Shown here: positions 31,134-41,700 of the stretch, piece by piece
Layout of the letters: each line of letters opens with the position of its first letter
How positions within the stretch are numbered: the first letter of the stretch is position 1
Assembly: GCA_036172665.1 (NCBI GenBank)
Contig: CM069875.1
Span: 12,666,001 to 12,730,000 of the forward strand
DNA from: Prosopocoilus inquinatus
Taxonomy: Eukaryota > Arthropoda > Insecta > Coleoptera > Lucanidae
DNA length: 64,000 nucleotides
Direction of reading: 5' to 3'
The notes under the pieces: model-generated
The model's database searches: none
The model's input: only the letters and a program-made list of their open reading frames with translations
What the model was told of the DNA's origin: nothing
Made by a program: the position numbers and the translations under genes

Positions 31134-32045
31134 ATGAGTATCGATAAATTCGGCCGATATTTAAATAAAACGAAAACGGCTCCTCGAGGTCCTCCTGGAG
31201 TAGGTTTTTCTGTCACCGGCGATAATAATTACGACGTTCTGAATAAGCGATTCTGTAACGTAGGATCTCCAATAGAAACATCTGACGGTGTGAATAAAAT
31301 TTACGTGGATAAAATAAGAGAGAAAATCGAAAGTGATCTTAATAAAGTGCAGTCTCAATGTAAAGAAAATCAAACGAATATTGTCAAGAATCTGGGAAAA
31401 TTAGAAGAAACTGAAACGTATTGTGGCGCGCCACCCGGCTTAGCTCAAGGCGTCAAGAAGTCTACATCGAACAGACTAGACTTTTCCGATGATGGAACAA
31501 ACTCGAATCTTCCAGCGTGGAGAATTCGAGATGGCCGCAAAGGATATAAAATCGGCCAAAGTTGACTCACCAGTCAGTCGAATTCTAACAGCGATCGTCG
31601 AAGTTAGACTTTTAGTGTGTAAATAAATTGTTACAAATAAATTAGTTTTTAAGCGTTATTAAATTACGGTTAAGTTTTTATCGAGTGTTTTATTCGTTTA
31701 AATAAATAAATTTAAACCCTAGAAACGTAACAGTATATTAGCACGGCGCTGGAAACATTAGCATCTAACACGCCTTCCATTCAGGACTTTGAAACGAAAA
31801 TTATATCACTTAGAAAGGAATTAGAAGCTAAATGTGATGAAAATATGAATGTTTTGGAAAGAAAAAATCATACAATGATTACATTTGCTTCGCGCAACAG
31901 CGGCGACTATACTAATTCCGAAATTTCGAGGCTCAGTAAGTCTTTCGAAGGCGATCTGAAACGAATTCGTTTAGACGTAAGTGAAATAAAAGACTCCATT
32001 GCTGACTTAGATAAAACGATTGACACCGCTAATGAGTCAAATTAA
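31134..32045 (+). pseudogene. Fibre-like coiled-coil protein interrupted by a solo LTR
   Basis: Starts MSIDKFGRYLNK (31134), a peptide shared with the small gene of element 1. Then comes a collagen-like APRGPPGVGFSVTG turn and a segment NYDVLNKRFCNVGSP. From about 31300 it is a heptad-patterned helix (DKIREKIESDLNKVQSQCKEN) that continues beyond the LTR from 31737 (TLASNTPSIQDFETKIISLRKELEAK..., ISRLSKSFEGDLKRIRLDV). The parts on the two sides are in the same frame if the LTR and one GTAT are removed, so there is no other lesion. The stop overlaps the integrase ATG. An anchor peptide plus long coiled-coil stalk suggests a capsid fibre; that is inference. Confidence 0.7.
31422..31732 (+). repeat. 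Solo LTR of the 37.5-kb gypsy family
   Basis: 311 bp, TGTGGCGCGCCACC...AACGTAACA, flanked by a GTAT target duplication (31418-31421, 31733-31736). About the same sequence as the LTR at 37503-37841 but without a 28-bp insert. It is left by LTR-LTR recombination. Confidence 0.93.
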
Positions 32046-32918
32046 ACCTGACATAGTGAACGAAATACATAAGCCGGCAAGAAAAAAATTTCCTAGGAGA
32101 TCTACAATTGTGAAATTCATAGACGACCTGTGGCAAGCTGACTTATGCGAATTTATTCCATATGCGCGTGAAAATAAAGGTCACAATTACATCTTAGTTG
32201 TTATAGATTGTTTCTCCAAATACCTGTGGACTCAACCTGTAAAGAAAAAAACTGGTGAATTGGTTGCTGAAGCTATGCGCAAAATATTACGTGACAACAA
32301 TAGTAGTAATAATAGAAAACCTGTAAATCTACATACCGACGAAAGGAAAGAATTCTATAACAAGGAGTTCAGAAATTTAATGCAAGAATACGGTATAAAT
32401 CATTATTCAACATTTTCACCAATTAAAGCATCAATTGCCGAACGTTCCATTCGTACACTTAAAGAACAATTATATAAAGAGTTTAGTATGCGAGGCAAAT
32501 ATAAATGGATAGACATTTTGGAAACAATCGTCGACAAGTATAATGAGAAAATGAGAGCGTACTATTGCAAACGGTCTACAATAAAATTAAGATTTCAGGC
32601 AAACCGAAATTTAATAAAGGTGATGTTTTTCGCATAAGTAAATACAAAGGAGTGTTCGAAAAAGGATACACCCCCGCATGGTCCACGGAACTGTTTAAGG
32701 TCTCTGAAATTAAAATTACCAATCCGGTTACCTACCTGTTGGAAGACATGAACGGACAATCGATTTCTGGAGGCTTTTACACCGAAGAACTTCAGAAAGT
32801 TAAACATAAGGACGTTTATTTAGTTGAGAAAATTTTAAGAAAAAAGGCAGGGAAAGCTTACGTGAAATGGCTTGGGGTGCCCGAAAAATCTTGGGTTAAG
32901 TTATCCGATATAGTTTAA
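32032..32918 (+). pseudogene. Polinton integrase of element 2, broken
   Basis: First frame (32032-32637) has the RVE core: Asp in WQADLCEF, Asp in LHTDERKEF and Glu in SIAERSIRTLK with 33 residues between the last two. The usual Asn-Gly after the second Asp is Glu-Arg here. At about 32550-32570 sequence is missing and the frame changes; the SH3-like and chromodomain-like C-terminal part (FNKGDVFRISKYKG..., VYLVEKILRKKAGKAYVKWLG) is in the frame 32565-32918. Compared with element 1, a segment after KYNEK is deleted. Start ATG at 32032 overlaps the fibre-like gene by 14 bases. Confidence 0.88.
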
Positions 32919-33030
32919 ATACATTTTATTATTATTATTATGTAATAAATATGTATAGTTTCCTTATTTTTAAAAAATAAAAACGAAAGTTTTATAGAAA
33001 ATTATTTTATTATACATCTTCTTCTTCTTA

Positions 33031-33866
33031 TTAAAACATGCGTAAGCGAATGCGCATAAATAATAATACAAATATCGATAAAATTATAAACAATGCGAAA
33101 CAATTTGTAAAAAATGTATACCTACAGTAATTTGAGCTCACATTAGCAAAGAAATTTTTCAAGTCGTTTTGCGTTATATTAACATATTCTACATTAAGAA
33201 AATCACTTTCAAAGGAAATATTTCGCGCAATGTCCCAATCGTTGTCTAAAACTTTACTTCGTCTTTCACTTATGCAACGGATCTTGTAATAAAACAGAGC
33301 TTCTTCGTTTTGCTTCTCAAGTTCCCTTTGCATCAATATCGAATTTCCTGATGTTGACAAGACTTTAAGCTCTCTCCATTTATCCGGCCAAATGTCATTT
33401 CCATCGTAATCACAGTCCATGCACACGAAACATTCGTCGAATGTTTTAATACGATCGTCTTTAAGGTTTATATAAAACGTTGTATTTACAACTATGGAGA
33501 AAACAACAGTAAGATTCGTGATTTCGAAATAAAATGCGTTGACGACGCCTCGACTAAACACTCGCGACACAAATATAAAGGTTGCGGTCCTCCTTCTGTT
33601 TCTGTTCTGCCAATCTTGTTGTTTGAATGAGTGAAACAAGGTAAACGCACCTGCAGCTTTTTATCTTGTTGAAAATGAAGCGGCAATTTTTTCCAGATGC
33701 AGTATAAATCCAACGGAGATTGTTGCAATAGAATATATCTGGGAACGTACGGAATATACTCGGAGTTAATGTTTTTCAGTCCAAAATTTTCACCGTTGTA
33801 TTTCAATACCTCGTTCACTTTCGAAAAAAAGTCTTTTAATGAGCACATTCTGATCAAAACAAGCAC
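33031..33866 (-). pseudogene. Unknown membrane-anchored protein of element 2, in two overlapping frames
   Basis: Two minus-strand frames overlap: 33866-33492 (124 residues) and 33639-33031 (202 residues). They most likely are one gene with a frameshift between 33500 and 33640. The first starts MLVLIRMCSLKDFFSKVNEVLKYN and has VRLPCF and LYLCRECL Cys motifs. The second has FDECFVCMDCDYDGNDIWP near its middle and a C-terminal membrane segment (TNCFALFIILSIFVLLFM) with a basic RIRLRMF end, so a type II/tail-anchored or C-terminally anchored protein is predicted. I do not recognise the family. It is convergent to the integrase, 110 bases away. Confidence 0.5.
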
Positions 33867-33914
33867 TTTATTCTTCCTACATCAGCCTTTATTCTATTCT
33901 CTTGCATTGTAAAA

Positions 33915-34593
33915 ACTTCTAATATACAGTCGATACATTCCGAATACCACGATAACGAACCGTCTGCAGTTTTTCTCGATCAAATTCAATCCATATGAGA
34001 TTAAGTCTTCAGTGTCAGGCTTATTAGAGACAATTAATTCAATCACTTCCTTGTAATAAGGAAGAAATTCTAATTTTTCTAATCTTCTTGCGCGGTAATC
34101 GACAACGTTAATTATTTTTTTTTAATTTAGCAAACAATGTTTTATCCAATTCCACGTCTACGTTATTTCTAACAATTTTCACTTTAAATTTACCTCTCGA
34201 TTCAACAAAGATTAAATTTATTTCACCATTGCAGATCTCATACTTGGAACACGTGCGTTGTTCTTCCAATGTCGCCGTCGTCGATGTTGCACATCGATGA
34301 CATCCCAAACTCTTTAGTTTTAAATGGTTTTCGAATTGTGAAAAGTATTGTAAAAACTCGTGCCACTCGTTCTCGAATAATACTACTTCTTTGTGACGTT
34401 TTGACGAACCTTGGCATATTTTCACTGAGGATTGGAAATTCTCATTCACTGCCAAACCCGTTGAAATTCTCAACGAATTAGTTACTTTATAAGTTATCTC
34501 GTTTATAAAGGGACAATACGTTGGTTTTATCTCTTGTTGTTGTAGAAAGTTTTCGAAAAAATCGATCAGCGGTGCAGAAGCCGACGAAGCCAT
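33915..34593 (-). pseudogene. Unknown protein of element 2, frame change at a 9-T run
   Basis: Frame 34593-34108 codes 161 residues (MASSASAPLIDFFENFLQQQEIKPTY...); it ends right after a run of nine A on the coding strand (34115-34123 on the plus strand). In another frame the sequence continues to about 33915 (NVVDYRARRLEKLEFLPYYKEVIELI...), which has a helical, charged pattern and no stop, so a one-base slip in the homopolymer is likely. A CxxC-like pair (LGCHRCATS) is visible. No known family. It is divergent from the small plus-strand genes. Confidence 0.45.
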
Positions 34594-35141
34594 TTCAGCG
34601 CGTACTCTCGGAACGTTTTCTTATTATAGCAGCAGTATCAGCAGCAGCACTAAACGATTGTAAAAAACTGCTCGAAAAAGAAAGAAATCTTATATATAAG
34701 AGCATCAATATAATTTTTTTTTTTTGAGGATCCAATAAAAATGCAGTTTTTGTCAAATGCTCTCGTTTCAGTGAAGAATTTAAATTTACCCGCATTAATG
34801 AAACGAGCTTACTTTAACAGAATTTCTCTACCGGAAACGTCTTGAGACGAATTTTTTAATTTAGTTTTACCGCATTGATTTCAATTTTGTACATAAAGTT
34901 TGTGATACGAGGTTTTCTAACTCATTTCCACTTATTTATCTAATTAATTAATTAATCAATTAATTAGTTTACCGCATTATATCCTTTTTTGAAAATGTGG
35001 TTTCTTATAACTTTCCACGATAAAATTCTAAATATGAAAGGAAATACATAAAATTATTGCGACAGTTAAGCGTCAAATCTCGTGTTGTCTAGTTCGTTTA
35101 TCGCGCGCTCCTCTGAATAATAATAATAATAATAATAAATA
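34594..35141. promoter_or_regulatory. Divergent intergenic region, AT-rich
   Basis: No coding sequence seen. It contains TTATATATAAGAG near 34689, a run of ten T (about 34715-34726), a palindromic (TTAA)n tract at about 34940-34970 and an (AAT)n run just before the ATG at 35142. It is likely to hold promoters for the divergent genes; this is inferred from layout. Confidence 0.35.
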
Positions 35142-35456
35142 ATGGATTTTTTTGCAAAAATTAACTCAGACATCTTAATCAAAACTCTTCCATTGAAGAA
35201 AGTCAATGAGCTGACAATCAACGAAGTTTACAAAATTAGCGGCCTAAAATATGTAAAAACCAAATTTGGCGAGGCTTTATTGGCCGAATTAAATTCGGAG
35301 TTCACAGTATTTTTGCCAAGACGATTCAACAAAGTGATAAGTGAAGCGGATATAGTGGAAATTTTGTCTTCACCGAGCGGTTTAATCTACAAGGGAGAAA
35401 TGCCTTTAGAAGGCAAAGTCTTCTCGGCAAATCTTATTGAATTTACTAAAATTTAA
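35142..35456 (+). CDS. Small conserved protein with FGEALLAELNSEFTVFLPRRF motif
   Basis: 104 residues, intact. The central segment VKTKFGEALLAELNSEFTVFLPRRFNKVI resembles a family of ~100-residue arthropod proteins found near parvovirus- and Polinton-like sequences. The alternating beta pattern suggests a small beta-barrel (OB-like) fold and perhaps single-strand DNA binding; this is not proven. First in a row of three small plus-strand genes upstream of PolB. Confidence 0.55.
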   Translation: MDFFAKINSDILIKTLPLKKVNELTINEVYKISGLKYVKTKFGEALLAELNSEFTVFLPRRFNKVISEADIVEILSSPSGLIYKGEMPLEGKVFSANLIEFTKI

Positions 35457-35474
35457 AATATAGATGAAGAACTT

Positions 35475-35813
35475 TTGGAGAACAAAATTTTAGAGAAATT
35501 ATTGCACAAGGAACAGGAAATCTCAAATACAACACACGCGGGAGAACAATATAATCATAAGAGGAAAGTACATTATCAATGCTGTTATTTTAAACCTAAA
35601 GTGCCAATTAGTTTTTACAATCTTTGTGGATTAAATACTTTACAATATCGCAAGGGCAACATAATAAATTTTCTAAGAAATCGCGAAGTTCTAAATAATT
35701 ATAACAACATTGAAAAAATTAAAAGGACTATTTTTAGTGTGGACAAAACAAAATTTGAAAACGAACTAATTTACAGTGTTAGTGAAAATAGTTATACTCG
35801 TTCATTAAAATGA
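35475..35813 (+). CDS. Small hypothetical protein
   Basis: 112 residues; starts MENKILEKLLHKEQEI. It has HYQCCYFKPKVPISFYNLCGLNTLQY in the middle and a Lys/Asn-rich C-terminus. No family recognised. It follows the previous gene by 18 bases, and its stop overlaps the next start (ATGA at 35810-35813), which supports it being real. Confidence 0.45.
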   Translation: MENKILEKLLHKEQEISNTTHAGEQYNHKRKVHYQCCYFKPKVPISFYNLCGLNTLQYRKGNIINFLRNREVLNNYNNIEKIKRTIFSVDKTKFENELIYSVSENSYTRSLK

Positions 35814-36043
35814 ATGTTGAAGAAATATTTGACGTTCGACAGTGTACTACTAAATTCGATACACGAAAACTGTTCAAGTTAAATAAAACAAAAATGAAAA
35901 ATTTAAATAATTTATTACAAAGTAATTTAAGTGTTCATGAGAAGAAGAAAATTGAATCCCAACTTGCAAAATTGCATCCGATCGACGTAAAACTTCGCTT
36001 GAAAATGAGAGTTCAACAAATTTGGCGAAAGGCAAGAAGATAA
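35810..36043 (+). CDS. Small Lys-rich hypothetical protein
   Basis: 77 residues, basic and helical (KLFKLNKTKMKNLNNLLQSNL...). It overlaps the preceding gene by 4 bases. The PolB frame opens in another register just before its end (36009), so this could instead be an N-terminal exon of PolB reached by a frame change or splicing. No family recognised. Confidence 0.4.
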   Translation: MNVEEIFDVRQCTTKFDTRKLFKLNKTKMKNLNNLLQSNLSVHEKKKIESQLAKLHPIDVKLRLKMRVQQIWRKARR

Positions 36044-37502
36044 TGACACCGGAAACGATAAAATTGTCTGGAGAAATGTAAGTAATTCTTAATATGTCGC
36101 GCACGCCCTTTCAATATTTTTTCTATTTATTCATTTATTTATTTTCCAGTTAAAGTCCGCTTTCAAGAAAAGAATTTTCACCGGTGCAGTAATTAACATT
36201 AAGCATGTTAAACTGGAAAATTTTCTAGAGGATGCTTCTTACATAATTAAAGTTAAAATAAAAAATCAACTTCGCACGATGCAAACTTTTAAATTAAATC
36301 TTGTATTTTGTGGAGAATTTATTCGTCCTGAAGAAGATACGATCGAATATAAATATTTAAATTCTAAGAATCACATCGTTAATGAAGGTACGGATTTAGA
36401 AGATTTGCTGTATGATTTATTGACGGAAATAACATTAAAAGTGAGTATAAAATTGCAAATAAATCCGACATTATTTTTAAATTTTATTTTTTCTATTTTA
36501 GCTTGAAGAGTTTCAAGAAAGACATAGCGGATACGCCCTCGTTGGAATTGTTAATATAGTCGCCGCCTTCATGAAATACTCTCCTTTAAGAGGTGGTGTT
36601 GACAAAAATAGCTACATGGATTTGCCTCCAGAACTAAAAGGTAAAAAGGGAAAGAAATGCATTTTGAACATAAAGAACACAGATTGGAGATGTTTTGCAT
36701 GGTGTATCTTGGCTCATTTATATCCAGTTCGAAATTGTAGCGATGATGATGATGATGATGATGAAGATGGTGAGGATGTTAGCGTCAACGTCGATGTAAA
36801 GGACCTTTGCGATCCCAAATCGTATAATCAAAACATTCATGAAATATTAAATTTCAGTAACATTTGTTTTCCAGTCAAAATTTGCGATATAAGTAAATTT
36901 GAAAGACAAAATCTGTTTTCATCCATAAATGTGTACGGTTATGAAAATAACAAAATTATAGGCCCCCTTTATCATACAGAATCTATTAATAAAAGAAACC
37001 ATGTTAATTTACTTTTTCTAAGAAAAAACAAAAACATTGGACACTATTGCTTAATAACAAATTTATCACTTTTGTGTAAAAATCAAATATCGAATAAGCA
37101 CACTACAAAATACATATGTGATCGGTGTTTATGTTATTTTCAAACAAAAGAAAAACTAATATCTCACACCGAAGACTGTTCAAGCAATGAAGCTATCAAA
37201 ATTGAATTGCCCGAAGATCATGGAAACATATTACAATTTAATCAATTTGCTAGTACTATGAAGTTACCTTTTGTTATCTATGCAGATTTTGAAGCTTTTA
37301 CGGACACAAATATTTTACAAAAAAATTTATCGAATAAACAGTATGAAAATATTTATCAATGTCACAAACCTTTTAGTGTTGCTCTTTTATTAGTTTGTTC
37401 TTATAATGATGAATTAAATTATTTTGAAAGTTACACTGGAACAAATCCTTCCTCATGGTTCGTTTCTAAACTAATAGAAAAAACTACAGAAATTGAAAAT
37501 AT
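36009..37502 (+). pseudogene. PolB N-terminal part of element 2, three exons, cut by a gypsy element
   Basis: Frames join through two introns: donor GTAAGT 36078, acceptor ending 36149 (72 bp); donor GTGAGT 36441, acceptor ending 36501 (61 bp). The exons keep one frame and carry the family segments VWRN/LKSAFKKRIFTGAVINIKHV, LVFCGEF, LEEFQERHSG, a CFAWCILAHLYP region, the Cys/His cluster (CDRCLCYF...H...C) and ExoI (FVIYADFEAF). A (GAT)n run adds a poly-Asp/Glu stretch near residue 55 of the last exon. The start codon is not evident. At 37503 an LTR interrupts it; the remaining exonuclease and all polymerase motifs are not found elsewhere in the window. Unlike element 1, it is on the plus strand. 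Confidence 0.85.
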
Positions 37503-37841
37503 TGTGGCGCGCCACCCGGCTTAGCTCAAGGCGTCAAGAAGTCGGTTCGTTATGCGTCACGCCACCGGGGTCTACATCGAACAGACTAGACTTTTCCGGC
37601 GACGGAACAAACTCGAATCTTCCAGCGTAGAGAATTCCAGACGGCAGCAAATGATATAAAATCGCCCGGAGTTGAATCACCAGGCAGTCGAATTCTAACA
37701 GCGAACGTCGAAGTTAGATTTTAGTGTGAAAATAAATTGTTACACATAAATTAGTTTTTAAGCTTTATTAAATTACGGTTAAGTTTTTATCGAGTGTTTT
37801 ATTCGTTTAAATAAATAAATTAAAACCCTAGAAACGTAACA
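37503..37841 (+). repeat. 5' LTR of gypsy 2
   Basis: 339 bp. Relative to the solo LTR at 31422 it has a 28-bp insert (GGTTCGTTATGCGTCACGCC... at about 37542-37569) and a few substitutions. Confidence 0.92.
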
Positions 37842-37842
37842 G

Positions 37843-37860
37843 TGGTGTCAGGTGTGGGGT
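37843..37860 (+). promoter_or_regulatory. Primer-binding site, tRNA-Leu-like
   Basis: TGGTGTCAGGTGTGGGGT begins one base after the LTR. It resembles the complement of tRNA-Leu 3' ends (TGGTGTCAGGAGTGGGAT) with three differences. Confidence 0.6.
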
Positions 37861-37938
37861 TTGTGCAAATAAATAAACAATTTAAAGTAAATTAAATTTA
37901 ATCAGATTATTAAATAAGTACAGTATCGGAAAAAAACA

Positions 37939-38735
37939 ATGGCTACGAGAAAAGTGTTGTTGAAAGACTTAAAAGTGGCCGAATTAAAAACCGAATTGGA
38001 AGAACGAGAGTTAGAAACCTGTGGTTTGAAAGGCGCACTTCAACAGCGTCTCCGATCCGATTTGTTGACAGCTGGTGAAGATCCAGAGACCTTCCTTTTT
38101 GAAATTTCGTGTAGTCCCGTCGATTTTAATAAAATCTTGAAAGATGAACTTCGAGAACAATCCAGAAATTTCAAGGACGAACTTCGAGAGAACAGTCTGG
38201 AAATTTCAAGGACGAACTTCGAGAACAATCCAGAAATTTGGACGAGAAGTTTCTAGAACAATCTGGAAATTTCAAGGACGAACTTCGAGAACAATCCAGA
38301 AATTTGGACGAGAAGTTTCTAGAACAGTTTGGAAATTTAGAGAAGCTTAGAGAACAATCCAGAAATTTAGAGGATAAGCTTCTAGAACAATCTGGCAATT
38401 TCAAGGACGAGCTTCGAGAACAATCCAGAAATTTAGAGGAGAAGCTTCTAGAACAATCTGGAAATTTCAAGGACGAACTTCGAGAACAATCCAGAAATTT
38501 AGAGGAGAAGCTTCTAGAACAATCTGGAAATTTCGACAAATTACAAAATAAATTGTTGGAACAATCTAGAGACTTAGACGAGAAATTTCTAGAGCAATCC
38601 AGAAATTTCGACGAGAAACTTCTAGAACAGTCCGGAAATTTGAAGGGTGAATTTCTAGAACAGACGAAAGGACTCGAAGATAAACTAGTGGTAAAAATAT
38701 CGGAAGAAACAAGAAACCTGCAAGAAAATGTGTAA
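37939..38735 (+). pseudogene. Gag N-terminal region: SAP domain plus 11-residue coiled-coil repeats
   Basis: Residues 5-40 from 37939 (LLKDLKVAELKTELEERELETCGLKGALQQRL) are a SAP-type helix-turn-helix DNA/RNA-binding motif. It is followed by about 16 copies of a 33-bp unit coding EQSGNFKDELR / EQSRNLEEKLL, a hendecad coiled-coil pattern, to about 38690. An extra two bases at about 38187 put the repeats out of frame, and stop codons at 38733-38735 and soon after separate this region from the next frame. Frames 37939-38256 and 38238-38735 are the two halves. Confidence 0.7.
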
Positions 38736-38783
38736 GAAATAATATTCCAGTAGGATAACAAAATCAAAAATCTGGAACAAATC

Positions 38784-41700
38784 ATGGCGGGGTTGCGAGT
38801 GTTCGGGGATCAGCCACCAGTAGAAATACTAGAAAATAATGAAACCCGAATTGTGGGAGGACAAGCAGAAAATTCGAAATTGAAAATAAAACCACCAACG
38901 TTCGATGGAAAGTCTTCTTGGCCCAACTACTTCAAACAGTTCGAAGCAGCAGCAAAGGCGAACAGATGGACGGCCAGCGAAAAAGCCAATTCGTTAATTG
39001 TGGCCTTGAGAGGGGACGCTATCGATGTGCTACAGACGATGCCGCCAGAGGAACAAGAAGACTTCGACAAGCTGGTGAATAGGATGGAAATGCGTTACGG
39101 ACAGGCCCATCTGACCGAGGTATACCATGCGCAGTTGAGGAATCGCTGTCAGAAATCCGGAGAAAGTCTTCAGGAATTCGAAGCAGACGTAGTGCGTCCG
39201 GCCCAGTTGGCATATCCCACAGCTCCTGTTGAATTCCTCAAATGTTTGACGGTGCAGACCTTCATAGATGGAATCCGTGACCCAGACAACCAGCAGGCAT
39301 TGAGAATGACCCATCCGAAGACGTCCAAGAACGCATTGGCTTATGCCTTGGAATTTGAAGCGGCGAGACGAGTTTCAAGAGGGCATGTCAAGGTACGAGC
39401 GGCTATGGACTTCCAAGAGGAAGAATCCGCTAACTCCAAGGTGGAATCTGCTATAAAGGAGCGACCCAGGGAATATACCACCGCCAAGGATGTTCGCCGC
39501 ATTGTGGAACAGGTCTTCAAGCAGAAGAAGCCGCTGGTGTGGCCAGGAGGAAGGACATGTTCGCAGGCGATGTCAAAAGCCCAGACAGGATCCAAGGAAG
39601 CCACAGTTAAACTAAGCCGGGTCGGTGCAGAGGGGCAAACGTCATCCCGTATTCAGAGGCCCCCAAAAACGAAATCCAAACAAGTAATATCCCTACGGCA
39701 GTTAACCAGCAGTGTCTTCGTGGATGTTACCATTGATGACATTCCTCACACCATGTTGTTGGATACGGATGCGACGAAGACCATCCTAAGACCCGACGTC
39801 ATCAAGTCATCTGGACGCACCGAGCCGACCAAGTGGAGACTGAAAACTGCAACTGGAACATCAGCAACTGTCCACGGTGAAGTAGAGGTTATCATCACCT
39901 TTGGTTCAACTCCAATAAAACACCGTGCACTGGTAGCAGACATAGAGGACGAGGCAATTTTGGGCATGGACGTCATGTGTGCCCACGGGTTTCAATTGGA
40001 CTTAAAGCGTGGCGTGATGGCGGTCAATAATGAGGAGTTGGTTCTACATCAACGAGGAGACGTGGCCGCTCGAGTAGTCCTCTCTGAAGACGTTGTATTA
40101 CCCAGCAGGACTGAGGTTATCGTCGACGCAAAACTGAACGGTGTTTTTCAAGATGGGCAGGTCATTATGGTTGAACCTAATACTGATGATCAGAAGATTG
40201 GAAGAGGAGTCCTCGTTGGGAAAATGTTTTTGACGGCGAAGAAGGAAGTACCTGTCCGCCTGATGAACTTCAATTGTTTCTCTGTCAATATCAAGAAAGG
40301 AACAATCTTGGGAAGCTGCACCATGGTGTCCTCCATCTCCCGGCAACTTGAAACAAACATGCCAGAAGCGAAAGTCCCAAAGAAATTATGGGAAATGGTT
40401 ATGTCAACAGCCCAGGAATTGACTCCAGACCAGAAGACAAAAGCAAAGAACCTGATCGGCCGCTATCAAGATGTATTTGAGGTAGAAAATGGATCCAAGG
40501 GAAGAACTGATGTCGTAAAACACAAAATAGAGACTGGAGAAGAAAGACCTATCCGTCAAGCTCCAAGGCGATTACCATTGGCGAAGCGTGAGGAAGCGGA
40601 ACGCATTAGTCGCGAGATGGAAAAGGATAATGTAATAGAACCATCAAGCAGCCCGTGGGCGTCACCAGTAGTGCTTGTGAAGAAGAAGGATGGGTCCACC
40701 AGGTTCTGTGTAGACTACCGGTTACTCAATAATGTCACCAAGAAGGACAGCTATCCCCTGCCACGGATTGATGATACCCTGGACACCCTGGCCGGCTCAA
40801 AGATCTTCTCAACTTTGGACTTAAAGAATGGATATTGGCAAGTGGAGCTGGCGCCCGAAGATCGAGAAAAGACGGCGCTTTCCATTGGTATGGGTCTGTG
40901 GCAGTTCACAGTGATGTCATTCGGATTATGTAATGCCCCAGCGACATTCGAGAGGTTAATGGAGACGGTTCTGAAAGGTCTGTCCTGGACAACGTGCATG
41001 GTGTACCTTGATGACATAATTGTCGTGGGAAAGACGTTCGACGACCACCTAAGGAACCTGGAAGGAGTGTTCCAGCGGCTTCGCGGAGCTGGACTAAAGC
41101 TTAGCCTCAAGAAGTGTCATCTGTTCCAGAAGGAAGTGAATTACCTGGGGCACATTGTTAATGGAAATGGAATCGCCGTGGACCCTGTGAAGATTCAGGT
41201 GGTGAAAGATTGGCCAACTCCTAGAAATAAACACCAAATAAGGAGTTTCCTTGGCCTGTGTACTTACTATCGGCGCTACGTTCCTGGATTTGCAGACATT
41301 GCTAAGCCGTTGACAAAACTCACTGAAGAAGGTCGTCCATTTGAATGGGACCAATAGTGTCAAATTGGCTTTGAACAACTAAAGCAGTACTTGATTAGTG
41401 CTCCTATTCTGAGTTATCCTGTCCCGAAAGGCAAATTCGTCGTGGACACAGATGCTAGCAACGTTGGGATTGGTGGCGTACTCTCCCAGATACAAGAGCG
41501 GCAAGAGAAGGTGATCGGCTACTTCAGTAAAGTCCTATCAAAGCCGGAACGAAACTATTGCGTCACAAGAAGGGAATTGCTAGCCGTCGTAAAAACGATA
41601 GAACACTTCTACAAGTACTTGTATGGTAGACGCTTCCTCCTGAGGACCGACCATGCCGCTCTAAAATGGCTTCTCCGTTTCAAGAACCCAGAAGGGCAAG

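Noticed and set aside
38150..38700. CRISPR-like regular repeats
   Set aside because: 33-bp units are contiguous without spacers and code for a hendecad coiled coil in a retrotransposon.
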